A stretch of DNA of 64,000 bases from Bimuria novae-zelandiae CBS 107.79 (lineage: Eukaryota > Ascomycota > Dothideomycetes > Pleosporales > Didymosphaeriaceae). Where the stretch lies: NCBI GenBank assembly GCA_010015655.1, contig ML976687.1, forward strand, positions 340,626 to 404,625, given 5' to 3'. Positions 20,405 to 31,799 of this stretch are shown here, in pieces (position 1 is the stretch's first letter; each line of letters begins with the position of its first letter). Position numbers and translations under genes: made by a program. The notes under the pieces were generated by a model. That model did not search any database, was not told the DNA's origin, and saw only the letters and a list, made by a program, of their open reading frames with translations.

Positions 20405-21544
20405 ATGAATTCGAAGTCAGGGCCAATCGACCCTCATTATGAGAAGATATTTGAATACGCAAGCGCGCTAGATAAAGATGACCTCCATCTACGGCGGTTT
20501 ATGGTCTTTTCCTGGTTCCTAGTTCAGGACTTAGACACACGTGTGCAGGAGTCCCCTGAAAGACAATATGACAAGGGACGGGCCTTTATCCCATTGACTC
20601 ATATCATACGTTTGACCCGAGAAATCGGTGATGAAGATCTTCGCGAACAGATCCTAGAAACAGCGCATATTACGGAAGATGAAAAAACTATCCTAGATAA
20701 TACAGAGCATCAATGGGCTACCCTGAAGCTCCCCAATTCGGATCCCAATAATAACACACAAGATGTCACGGTTAAGGATCTTTTGGAATGGCCTAGGGTA
20801 GTCTACGAGCCGCTACGTGCTGGTGTTGAGCCAAGATACAGGTGCGCGAATTGCAAAGACCCCAATCCTTCCGGTCGTAAAATGCGCCTTGGAGAGCTCG
20901 TGTGGCTGGCTAAATGCCAGTTGCATTATACTTGTGTAGACTGTCAGGAGGATTGCAAAATATGCAACCCGACGCCTGACGATGAATGGCCAACTGACGC
21001 TACTGATGGCGATGATGATAGTAGCGATGATTTTGACAAGGATGCGGATGAGGAACCTAAGGGAATCCGTACAATCACATCGCAAGAAACACAGGAAGGA
21101 ACACATGTCGGTGACATTGGCAATCCAGGAGCTACCAAAGGAACCAAGGAAGATCAGATTTCTGCTAATCCACCTAACGATAAAACGCCTATCGACCGTA
21201 CTAAGACTGAGTCGGAAGATTCAACGGGCGTGGATAATGTTCTTGAGCCCGACGAAGAAAAAGATAGCCTTGATTCCAAATCAGACATTCAAGAAGCAGC
21301 GATGAGTAAACATGAAAAGATCATGCGCCAGAGAAGCCTGGACATGCAAGCAGAGTGTCAGCCCACGTTTTACGATCTATCGAAAGCAGCAATTGAAGCC
21401 ATCGATTTTCATGATGGTGAACTAAAACCCTCCGAGCTGCCCGTTCAATATGTTGAGGTAAAAGTTGGAGGCCGAGTTCATAAAGTCGAATTCAAGCAGT
21501 ACATGATGCGATATAAACAGCTACCAAGCGAACGTAGTGGGTAA
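20405..21544 (+). CDS. Hypothetical acidic protein with a Cys-rich zinc-binding-like motif
   Basis: The frame from the ATG at 20,405 to TAA at 21,544 encodes 379 residues without interruption. Residues 1-130 are helical and charged. Residues 147-190 carry a Cys pattern (CANC ... CQLHYTCVDCQEDCKIC) that could bind one or two zinc ions, treble-clef or RING-like but matching no family I recognise. Residues ~195-290 are very acidic and disordered (runs of Asp, Ser, Glu and Thr). The C-terminal ~80 residues look folded again (PTFYDLSKAAIEAIDF, VEVKVGGRVHKVEFK). An upstream GTG extends the frame by six codons, but ATG is the natural start. Base use is normal and there are no RIP-type stops, which supports a real gene. 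Such proteins often flank mobile elements in fungi; the function is unknown. Confidence 0.65.
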   Translation: MNSKSGPIDPHYEKIFEYASALDKDDLHLRRFMVFSWFLVQDLDTRVQESPERQYDKGRAFIPLTHIIRLTREIGDEDLREQILETAHITEDEKTILDNTEHQWATLKLPNSDPNNNTQDVTVKDLLEWPRVVYEPLRAGVEPRYRCANCKDPNPSGRKMRLGELVWLAKCQLHYTCVDCQEDCKICNPTPDDEWPTDATDGDDDSSDDFDKDADEEPKGIRTITSQETQEGTHVGDIGNPGATKGTKEDQISANPPNDKTPIDRTKTESEDSTGVDNVLEPDEEKDSLDSKSDIQEAAMSKHEKIMRQRSLDMQAECQPTFYDLSKAAIEAIDFHDGELKPSELPVQYVEVKVGGRVHKVEFKQYMMRYKQLPSERSG

Positions 21545-21958
21545 TAAAAAATTATTAGGCAGGTTATAAATATCAATCGTATTCCCTCCATACCTTTAAA
21601 GGTCTATTTCAAAAGCAATGAAAGTTTTAATCTATCTTCCTCTAGTCATCTCTGGTTGCACGACTTATTATATTCACAATAGTACGATGCAATCCAACTC
21701 CAACTCAATTGTCCCTCCCCTTCAGAAACCTAAATTGAGTAATTTCACGGGGCCTATCCCAACTTTCGACGTATCTAATAGGGCACACGCGCAGAGATGG
21801 ACGCTATGGAGTTATGCATCGCCTATTCTCCTTGTAGGATATACATATTAGTCTAGTGCTATATAGTGAAATTCCCACAAAGTCCACACCGAGGTCCAAT
21901 ACAATCCTCGTCTTGAAGTACACTAGGTACACTTATCTTGCAACCTGCTGCTGCCTTA

Positions 21959-22991
21959 TTAGACTGAAGTTGGAATGCAATACAGTCCTCTACACGTCCC
22001 GATAGACTTGTGCATAGAGTAATAGCTTAGAAAGTCTCCATGATATCCAAACCCCGTCATATCACCATTACTTAATAGGAAATGGCCATTAACTCCTTTA
22101 AATACACTAGTGTCCCAGATTGTTTCGTAATAAAGGGAGGGTAGGCGGACCTGAAAGCCTTGAGGACACATACCCTCCATTAGCAAATCTGGATAGGCAA
22201 GGTGGGAACGGTGGTCAGTAGAGTCTAAATAAATACCGTCCCAACATGACGGAAACATAAGCTCCAGTCGCAAACCATTTTGACACGAATCGATGAACGT
22301 TTTGTCTGGCAGAATGTGACGAAGAAGGGCACCCTCGTTCGGGCCTCCGTAGTTACGACACGTGAACCCTAATGCTCTTTGCGATAGAACGTCTTGGGAT
22401 TTATCATATGCTGTCCATAAGGATCTCGGAGGACCTTCGAATGGTAACAAACTTGAACGTCGTGAAGAGTTCCCAGCTACCATGCGAAAATCTCTCGGGA
22501 ACGCGGTGATATTTTGTCCGAACAGAAAATAGTATCTATAGTAGCATTATTCTTTATCTTATGTACGTTAAAATTGTACTCACATGAGCATCCCATTGAC
22601 CTGGGGTACAGTAACAATAGTGTTGTTCGGATAAGCAAACATTAGTGGAGGTGTCCAATATACGGAGAGATCTTGTATGACTGCACATGATGTGCAATTA
22701 GATTGACGAATGTCACCATAGCTCGTATCGAAACTGATGCCTTGGAATATAAGTGGGAGGCATTAAACACCTACTTAGGCCTACCTTGAGCGCCGTGCAG
22801 AGTATGCGCATGCTGTGAAGGCCGATTGGGAGATACAATAGGATCAATGCGAAAAATGCCTAGGCTGCAATGGTTCAGACCATACGCGTTGCGTTGTAGG
22901 TGAAAGCGAAAAATTACCTGGAATAGCAGGGTAGTCGCCAAAACGTTGAAACCAGTGAAGAAAACAATACTAAAGTCAAAGGTCTTGTCAT
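21959..22991 (-). CDS. DUF1996 secreted protein (four exons)
   Basis: Exons 22991-22918, 22864-22785, 22740-22584 and 22535-21959 join in frame to 295 codons plus stop. The introns (53, 44 and 48 bp) have GT..AG ends. The first exon gives a hydrophobic leader (MTRPLTLVLFSSLVSTFW), a probable secretion signal. The rest follows DUF1996: RLPCYSS, IDPIVSPNRPSQHAHTLHG, CTSC ... YWTPPLMFAY, NGMLIYYFLFGQNITAFP, DFRMVAGNS, then LELMFPSCWDG, DHRSHLAYP, RLPSLYYETIWDT, LSNGDMTGFGYHGDF. Conserved Cys, His and Trp positions of the family are kept. DUF1996 proteins are extracellular or wall-associated; the catalytic role is not settled. The last ~22 residues diverge from the family, so a further 3' exon is possible. 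Confidence 0.85.
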
Positions 22992-23817
22992 TTTACTGGT
23001 CTCACTGAGCCTACTAGGACGAGCTTTATGTACTATTGAAACTTGGCCTTTTTCCACCACTCATATTGAGCAAAATATCTCACCTGCCTTTCAGCATCTA
23101 GATCCTCATACCGCCCATTCTGTAAGGCATACAGATTTGCAAACTCCTGAAAAAGCAATTTTTCGCGGTCTCCACTTGTCACGGTTTATGGCTCCTACCC
23201 TGCGAGATAGTTGCTCCTACCATGATGTGGTTGCAACCTTCCTTCTACTTATCTAGGACTAGCGTTGTTTGTGCCTGCGCACATATACCTTCTGTAGCTC
23301 CTAGATAGTACAACCTCAGTTCAATCCAACAATCTTTTCCACTGCGTACTGTCCGCTCAGCGCTCTGCTCACCGCGACAGCTTCTTACTGTACGTGTTCG
23401 TGGTCAAGGCCTGATACGAAGCGTGCATTTTACTTCTCATCGCTCATCTCCTATGCTTCGCTGCCTCAATGGACCGAACAAGCGTCCTACAGCTGTCTAT
23501 GGGTTCGGATAAGCGGCGTTGTGTGCAGGTGCAGCTGCGTTTTCTCAGCCTTGCCTGCGCCTCAGCGGCCTAGGGTGCGCTCTTCACCGTCCACCAAGAT
23601 GCAGCTCGTCCTTTGCGTGTTGCCTACCCTCTACACGATTGCATGTCCGCACAATATCTGTGTGCCACTCAGGACGCCTTATTATCCCGCAGTCATCGCA
23701 TCCCCGACCGTAGTGGTTAGCTGAACGAGCTGGCATGCTCAGTCGATCCCCCCAGCCTGCTCCGCCCAAGGCTTCTCAACGTTCCACTACCGCTTCCGCC
23801 TACGATATCCGTCTACG

Positions 23818-26800
23818 TTGCGCGAAGCGAAGCGACTTCTAAAGTACACGAGCGACGGCGGTCTCCGTCTGACCGAGCACTTTATCAGCGATGAGAATGT
23901 CCCTCCCTACGCAATCCTTTCGCATACCTGGCAGGAGGGGCAAGAAGTCACTTATGATGACTTGATAACTGGCAACGGAACGGACAAGGCTGGTTATAAC
24001 AAGATTCTATTTTGCGCACGACAAGCTCAGCGTGACGGCCTGGATTATTGCTGGGTGGACACATGCTGCATCGACAAGTCTAGCAGTGCAGAGCTCTCGG
24101 AAGCAATTAACTCTATGTTCCGCTGGTACCAGAAGGCACAAAAATGCTACGTTTACCTCTTAGATGTGTCAAACTATACTACAGATGGTGACGGTAAATT
24201 GTCAAGGAAATGGGAGCCAGCTTTTCGACAGAGCAGATGGTTCACCCGGGGCTGGACACTTCAGGAACTGATTGCCCCAAAAACGGTCGAGTTTTTCTCT
24301 AGGGAAGAAGAGCTACTTGGAAGTAAAGAAACGCTCGCACAATTGCTACACAAAATTACAGGAATACCTGTCAAGGTCCTTCAAGGAGAGTCTCTGTCCG
24401 ACTGCAGTGTGACTGAGCGATTCTCGTGGGCAGCAAAGCGCCAGACAACACGTGCAGAGGACGAATCATACTGTCTGCTAGGCATCTTCGACATACAGAT
24501 GCCGCTGCTGTATGGCGAAGGACGGCAGAAGGCAATGAAACGGCTACAGAAGGAGATTCGAGAGGCAGCGGTGGATCAGCCGGTTGCGCTAGCTCAAGAG
24601 GCTCGGAGCGGCAGCCAACACGAAGACGAAAAGGCAGACAAGATACGTAGGTGGCTATCTGCACCAGATCCATCCACGAACTACTACAAGGCGCTTAAGC
24701 AACTCCAAAACGATACTGGACTTTGGTTTCTCGAGGGCAACCAGTATGCCGAGTGGAAGACGAGTACTTCATCGTCCCTCTGGTTGCATGGCATTCCAGG
24801 ATGCGGCAAAACTATCCTCACCTCGACCGTTCTCCAGGACGTGCTTCAGCACCGCGATGGCGACACTAGCAAGGCGCTTGCCTACTTCTTCTTTGACTTT
24901 AACGACGTCCAGAAGCAGAGCGCGGAGCTTATGGTGCGTTCCTTGATCTGCCAGCTTTTGCAGCAGTGCGTTACAATTCCAACGAGCCTTAGGACATTGC
25001 TCTTCTCGTGTGAGAATGGGCAGCGACAGCCCTCACTACATGCGCTTTTAGAAGTGCTGCAACAGATAATGCGGGAGTTCCTACAGGTGTACGTTATTCT
25101 CGATGCTCTTGATGGGTGTTCCGAGCGGGCGGAGCTGACGGACATTCTCGAGACTATGTCTGCATGGCAACTCCAAAACTCACACACACTCCTAGCTAGC
25201 CGCCGAGAACGTGACCTTGAGAGTTCGTTGGTGACATTCATACACCAGCAGAATTTTGTCGATCTGCAAAGCAAGCTAGTGGACAGAGACATACAGAAGT
25301 ACGTACGGCAACGACTCTCTGACGACAAACGATTGAGTAAATGGGGAAAGGACTCTGCTCTTAGGCAGGACATTGAGGCTGCTCTTATGAAAGGAGCGCA
25401 GGGAATGTATGCATACTGTATTACTCTCGCCAGAACAGGCAGGACTGATGTCAACTACAGGTTTCGATGGGCCGTTTGCCAGCTAGACGCGTTAAGAGAG
25501 TGTCGTACCCGAGCATCGCTGCAGAGATCGCTTGCAACGCTTCCTCCGACGCTTGACAAGACGTATGATCGCATTCTTTCGGCAATCAGCGAAGTCGATG
25601 CTCAGTATGCCGTCCCCACTCTACGGTGGCTGACATTTTCAGCTCGACCGCTTTCAGTGGAGGAGGTCGCTAAGATAGTAGCCATCAGTTTGGAGAATGA
25701 AGCCAGATTCGATCGCGACGAGGTTCTAGAAGATCCATTGGATGTGTTAAGCATCTGCTCCAGCCTTGTCGCCATTACTACAGATAAAGACAATGGAATA
25801 CCAAGGCGAGCTAGACAAGTTGTGGCACTTGCGCACTACTCGGTTAAGGAGTATCTCGTCTCGGACAGGATCGGAAATGGCTTGGCGGCATGCTACAGCA
25901 TGCAAGCTGCCGCGTGCCACGATGCTATAGCGAGGAGTTGCCTCGGATACCTTCTCCAGTTTCGAGGGGTCGAGATGCTCAGCCAGGATAATGTGAAAGA
26001 GTTCAGGCTGGCAGACTACTCGGCCAGCTGCTGGATGGAGCATGCTCAAGCTACGGAGGAACACGCAAAGGGGTATGTTAAAGAGGCAATGGTTCTGCTT
26101 TCGGAAGAAAACGACGCTTATCTGAACTGTCTTCGAATCCATGATCCAGATAAACCATGGTGGGACTCCGATTTCCAGAAGCGCCTACATTCACTTCTAC
26201 CTCCATTGTATTACGCAAGCCGCGCTGGCTTAGGAAGTATAGTTACGCTACTGGTTGAGAACGGCGCCAACGTCAACACGCAGGGCGGAGAGTACGGTAA
26301 CGCACTCCAGGCGGCTTCATCTGAAGGCCATGAGGCGACTGTGAAGCTGCTGGTCGAGAAGTGCGCCGACGTTAACGCGCAGGATGGAGAGCACGGCAAC
26401 GCACTCTACGCGGCTTCAGTTCAAGGGCACGAGGCTATTGTGAAGCTGCTGGTCAACAAGGGCGCCGACGTCAACGCGCAGGGTGGAGAGCACGGCAACG
26501 CACTCTACGCGGCTTCAGTTCGAGGGCACGAGGCTATTGTGAAGCTGCTGGTCAACAAGGGCGCCGACGTCAACGCGCAGGGTGGATACTACGGCAACGC
26601 ACTCCAGGTGGCTTCATACGGAGGCCACGAGACGACTGTGAAGCTGCTGGTCGAGAAGGGCGCCGACGTCAACGCGCAGGATGGAGAGCACAGCAACGCA
26701 CTCTACGCGGCTTCAGTTCGAGGGCACAAAGCTATTGTGAAGCTGCTGCTCGACAAGGGCGCCAACGTCAATGTGCAGGGCGGAGAGTACGGCAACGCAC

Positions 26801-27723
26801 TCCAGGCGGCTTCATACGAAGGCCACGAGACGACTGTGAAGCTGCTGGTCAATAAGGGCGCCGACGTCAACGCGCAGGATGGAGAGCACGGCAACGCACT
26901 CTACGCGGCTTCAGTTCCAGGGCACGAAGCTATTGTAAAGCTGCTGCTCGACAAGGGCGCCGACGTCAACGCAGAGAGTGGGTTCTTCGATAACGCACTC
27001 CGGGCGGCTTCATGTGGAGGCCATAAGGCGATTGTGAAGCTGCTAGTCGAGAAGGGCGCCGACGTCAACGCGCAGGGTGGAGAAACTCAGGGCCGGACTG
27101 CTCTTCATCTTGCTGCTTACGGCGGGCATATCGACACTTTCCAATACCTGGTCAACCTAGGTCTTGATCTCTCTGCCCTAGATGCAAAGGGAGACGGTGT
27201 AATATGCTATGCGTCTTCAAGTGGCTCGCTGGATATGCTTCAGGCCGCATTGAACCTGATTCCTGCATTCTCTTCCGAAAGTATGCATTGGAGTCCACTT
27301 CACTGGGCATGCAGATCGGGGAAACCTGAAATTTTAGAACTATTAATCAAGGAGGGTCTGCGTAGCGAGTGTGTTACTATCCCTAAACCTCAGGGCCAGT
27401 GGAGTCCTCTAGATATTGCTATCTTCCACGGACACGAGGGGATGTTGGAGAGCCTATCTTCGTCCTGCAGAGCTCTCATACGCTCAGAAACCAATACCAC
27501 TTCATCTTCCGGTAAACGACACGGTGGTTATTGGTGTGATGGGTGCTTCCATGTAAGTGGACAACGCGAATTTCGAGCCTATTTAACACTCTAACAGAAT
27601 ATCTACGGGCCTCGTTTTCATTGCCGCACATGCCCAGATCTGGACTATTGTTTCATGTGCAAGCCTTTCTTAGGTAGCCTTCATACAGATCACGGGTGGG
27701 AGGTTTTCGAATCTAATGGCTAG
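23818..27723 (+). CDS. HET-NACHT-ankyrin-ZZ receptor (fungal NLR)
   Basis: One long exon (to 27,552), a 45-bp intron (GTAAGT ... CTAACAG) and a short last exon (27,598-27,723) encode about 1,286 residues. Residues ~5-230 are a HET domain (YAILSHTW, DYCWVDTCCIDKSSSAELSEAI, WFTRGWTLQELIAP, YCLLGIFDI). Next is a NACHT NTPase with Walker A GIPGCGKT (325-332) and Walker B VYVILDALDG. Residues ~797-1,215 are ankyrin repeats, eight of them near-identical. The last exon completes a ZZ zinc finger (C1240, C1243, then FHCRTCPDLDYCFMC, HTDHGWEVF). HET domains trigger cell death on non-self recognition; NACHT drives nucleotide-dependent oligomerisation; repeats are the recognition part. No ATG precedes the HET domain in frame after the TGA at 23,722: where family members have Met-Arg-Leu-Leu this gene has Lys. 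The start is unresolved, so 23,818 (a TTG) is only the frame limit used here. The frame has no stops and is otherwise intact. Confidence 0.88.
26296..27087 (+). repeat. Eight 99-bp ankyrin-coding tandem repeats
   Basis: Eight units of exactly 99 bp (33 codons) follow one another inside the NLR gene, each starting (G/S/D)NAL. Two types alternate. One has NALQ.AS and GHE(A/T)TVKLL with a VEK or VNK end; the other has NALYAAS and GH(E/K)AIVKLL. Order: Q-Y-Y-Q-Y-Q-Y, then a variant (NALRAAS). Units of the same type are almost identical in DNA, including synonymous sites, which indicates recent duplication, unequal exchange or gene conversion. Flanking ankyrin repeats before and after are diverged. 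Differences cluster at a few positions, such as the residue after AAS. Confidence 0.9.
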
Positions 27724-28920
27724 CGCTTAGTTGCGGTGACCCATCAACTTAGTGAAGGTCGCTTTTTATGTTGATAAAGCATAGACTGTATTGTCCGTTC
27801 ATAAATTATTTTATGAAGTTCTACGTACTACTTGACTAGGCTATAATAATAGTATACGACCTATTTAATTCAATATGCTGTCTGCTAAAGATTCGGATTT
27901 TAACAATATCGCCAACAGTGGGGGTGAGCCGCGTTGCGAGCCTGTGGTTTTTTCCGGCATACGGGTCCTTAATGTTCATCCTAAGAAAGGCTAGACAGCT
28001 GCAATCGAGAAGCTTGTCTATGCGTAAGAAAACCTACTAATTCAGGTTGGGTTGCAACATAAGTTACATAATTATACTGCAACACCCACTTTTGGAGCTT
28101 TGGCATGTGGGATGTACCGACCTGCGTGGCGAACATGCGATTTACGCTACGCTTACGACGTAGAATATCTTAAAATGCTGTAGAAAGATATAACGTATAT
28201 TTACAATTCATATAGACTCGTTTTCCACTAGTAAAAGAGTGAGGCGATGTTGTTGTAGCGGAAGCAGTGTCGTAAGGTCAGAGTAGGTAAAGCGCGCAAC
28301 GCGATATAAAATAGCCAACCTTGCGTAATTTTTAAATGCAACTAGGTAGCTGGCTAAAGAAGGGGCAAGAGTTTATATCTATAGTTTATTAATAAGAATA
28401 AAATTATGTGTATAGGTGAATATCGCTATATATTCGAAGTACCTCTCGTTTTCTTCGGGACACAGGTGTCTTTCGCCACACAGGGGGGAAGGTTACCGAT
28501 CTTGTTCGTCGCTACTAAATTCCAACTGAAGCAGTTGTGGTTGAGCTAGGGGTAACACTTTTAGGCGGACACTCCCATGTGCTTTGCAAGCATTGGTAGC
28601 TGCCTACACCCTCCCGGAACTCTTGATTTACTGAAAAGGATCCTGGATACCATACTCCCTCACCCCCCAACCCTGGTATGGGCTAGTACAGCCAGAATCA
28701 CTGCACGATTAGTTCACAAAGCAGTTTACAAGATCTTGAAGCGTACCTATAGAAGCGGCAACATAGACCAAGGTCGATAGCAATAGAAGATACATTATTC
28801 ATCCAGCTCGCAGGGAGACAATTATTGATCGGGGATGAGATCTCCGGGCTGCAAAACCTCCATCGATCGGCACTGCAAAACCGCAGCTGCGCCGTGTTAG
28901 CTGGAATCACCTCAGATGAC
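27724..28920. other. Non-coding / unassigned stretch
   Basis: Downstream of the NLR the sequence is AT-moderate with no long frame. A partly open plus-strand frame around 28,770-28,920 (with LFIQLAGRQLLIGDEISG) runs up to the TA at which the pogo element begins, and could be the remains of a gene cut by that insertion. The product is not recognised. The 28,577-28,780 frame shows no family features. Confidence 0.3.
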
Positions 28921-29876
28921 TACCGATTCTTGGCAGTGCGTGCACGCCATCACTGCGTGCACGCGCGGCCCTGCAACACCAAAACTTGAACCCCTTGCAT
29001 CTCTACTAATATAGATCTAATTAATGCCGCGCTTACGGTAATTAAATTACGTAAACTAAAAGAAGAACTTATATACTAGAAATATATAAATTTATTTAGT
29101 ATTAATTAGTCTACCTTATTTTAAAGGCACTAAGATATTACGCGCTTATATATAGACGCCTAAAAATAATAATATAACCTTAGCTATAAGCAGGAGGTAG
29201 AGCTCTTATAGTATATTAAAATACTTACTAAACGCGGCCTGCCACCTATACGCTAGATAATTTAAAACTTTACCTCTATAATAGCCTATAGAGAGGTCTC
29301 TATTACCTAGGTTAATTAATTTACCATACGCAACAAGGAATCCTTAATATCTTAATAAACTACTAGTATTAATTATAATCGCCACGTAGCTAATTCTCTA
29401 TATAAATATAAGCTCTACTTTGGCCTCCTACGTGATAAAATCGCCCAGTATCTAATTGAGGCCCGGGATACGTATAATATGGATGAGAAAGGCTTCATGA
29501 TTGGTATCACCTCCAGGTCAAAGAGGATCTTCGATCGGCCTCTATGGGAGGCCCACGCTGTGAGACAGGCTATCCAGGATGGTAACCGTGATTGGATATC
29601 ACTAATCGCCTGTATCTGCGCGGATGGGACTGCCCTGGACCCAGCCCTCATCTATCGGTCTATCTCTGGCAACATACAATCGACGTGGATAAAGGATATA
29701 GATTCTAATTATAATTATACTTTTATTGCCTTATTTAAGTCTAGCTGGAATAATAATTAGATTAGGCTAGTATAGCTAGAGCAGGTATTTAATTGCCTAA
29801 TAAAATAAAATTTTAGGAAATACTAATTATTAATTATTAATAGCTATAGATCTTACCTTACTATAAACTTTATTAT

Positions 29877-31799
29877 TGTAAAAGGCACCTTACTAGAGCT
29901 TTCTACGCTAGCTAGGGTTAAGCCAAGTAGCCAAGCAGCCAAGCACGCGATTCCCTAAACTTATAAATAGCTAGTTATTATAGAGCTTCCTCTCCTTAAT
30001 AGACTTTATTTTTAAGCTTTTTTAATCGTTATAACTATGCGCTATAATTATAAGCCTAGTACCTTTATAATATTTTATAATATACTTGCTTTATACTAAC
30101 TAACAATTATAATAATAAACTATTCCTTACTTTTTATTATCCTTACGCTTACGTCTTAATGCTTATAACTTATAATAAAGCTAGACTATATAATAACTAC
30201 TATAAAGCTCCTAGTAAGTAATTAATTTATAAATTATAACTTATTCCTACCTTAGTACGCATAGCTTAAGTACCACGTAAAGGCTTAAGGGATATAAAGT
30301 TATATTAACCCTAAAGCTCTTAAGTAGATAAATATATACAACTAGGCTCTAGAGCTACTAGACATAAATACTAAAAGTAAATCTTATATATAATAGCTTA
30401 AGCGCTATAAGCTAAAGTCTATTATTTATAATTAGCTTATAATAAAGTTTTAGGCACTTTAGAACTAGGTCTATACTATAGTTAATTTATAAAGGCTAAA
30501 GCTTATAATACTATAATTAAGTAAGTAGTAGACGCTGTAGACGCTAATTAGAGAACTTAAAAATAATTTCTATTTAAGTAATAATAATTAGAAGGAGTAA
30601 GTATAATATATATATAGAGAGGTTACCCTACGCCCACAGAGCAGCAGAACAATAGATATAACTAAATAGCTATCTAAATGGAATCGCGTACACGCCAACG
30701 CTGTGCTCCTAGATCTCCTAGAGATAAAGGATACGCTACCGATAAAGGATTTCCTACGCTTAGCACTACAATATAACTATAAGTAGGCTTAGAGAGAGCT
30801 TAATAACCTATCGCGACCAGGTGTAGTAGCAACTCTATCTCTAGAAGGATACGCTCGCTAGCTCGCGCAGCTCGACCAAACAACTAAGCACGCAGGCATA
30901 TACGCTACGCTTAAAAGGCGCACTCTTAATACAAGCTATAAGTGCTTATATAGAGCAAATAGCTAGTATTAATAAAAGCCTATAGAGTATAACTGCCTTT
31001 AGTACGCGCTTTAAGGAGAAGCTCTTTATAAGCTCTATAATAAGCCTATAAGTAAAGAGATTAGTAAAATTAAAAGCTAAATTTAAAAGGATTAATAGAA
31101 GGTATTATTAACTAAGTTTAAGTATAAGGGGTAGGTAGTAGACCCTCCTTTAGTTTTTTTAAGGAATATTAAAGCATAGATTATAATAAGTTTATAAGTA
31201 AGTAAGCTTTTACTAGCTAGGCGCTATAATCTTATAGCTACCTATTTTTTTATTTATATACGCAGGTACTCGCACGGGTTACGTTATAAGTAAATAATTA
31301 CTTTTAAACGTTTATTAAAGCTCTATAATAAAAGTATACTACTTTTTTTATTTTTTTACTTTTTTAAGTAAGTACTTGCGCGGGTCACGTTATAAGTAAA
31401 TAATTACCTTTAAATATTTATTAAAGCTTTATAGTAAAAGTATACTACTTCCTTTTCTTCTTTACTTTTCTTTTAGAACTATATATAAACTAGCTACTTA
31501 GACTAACTACCTAGCAAGCTAAAAATCTAAGCTAGACGCTTTTTAAGCTCTACGCGCAAGTTTACTACCTTTTATACTTTAAGTTACTATTTAGCTTATT
31601 ATGCTATACTTTATAAGCTAAAGGATATATTATAAAAAGTACCTTACTAGAGCTTTCTACGCTAGCTAAAATTAAGCTAAGTAGCTAAGTAGCTAAGCAC
31701 GCGATCCCCTAAACTTATAAATAATTAGTTATTATAAAGCTTTCTCTCCTTAATAGACTTTGTTTTCAAGCTTCTTAATCGTTATGACTGTGCGCCACA
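29877..31799. mobile_element. Short LTR element (TRIM-like) inside the pogo element
   Basis: Direct repeats of about 170 bp (29,877-30,046 and 31,631-31,799) start TGTAAAAGG/TATAAAAAG and end CGCTATA/CGCCACA, differing almost only by transitions. They enclose about 1.58 kb with no recognisable gag or pol. It splits the pogo frame within the codons after the second catalytic Asp. The flanks share TTATT-type sequence, but an exact 5-bp duplication cannot be fixed after RIP. Size and lack of coding capacity fit a non-autonomous LTR element. An internal stretch at 30,625-30,960 is less RIPed and has partly open frames of unknown type. Confidence 0.8.
31266..31477. repeat. 106-bp tandem duplication
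   Basis: Two head-to-tail copies start GTACT(C/T)GC(A/G)CGGGT(T/C)ACG at 31,266 and 31,372; nearly all differences are C/T or G/A. They lie near the 3' end of the internal region of the short LTR element, so the duplication probably predates or accompanied its spread. Confidence 0.75.

Noticed and set aside
21618..21851. 77-codon frame with a hydrophobic start, possibly a small secreted protein
   Set aside because: Weak signal-like start, no Cys pattern or partner exon, and AT-rich ending; too little to call a gene.
24371..26894. Minus-strand frames inside the HET-NACHT-ANK gene
   Set aside because: Antisense shadows; the ankyrin-region ones simply repeat with the 99-bp units.
26296..27087. 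CRISPR-like regular repeat spacing
   Set aside because: Units are contiguous 33-codon ankyrin repeats without spacers, in a eukaryotic gene.
28577..28780. 67-codon frame downstream of the NLR as a gene
   Set aside because: No recognisable domain, no leader or splice partners; probably chance.
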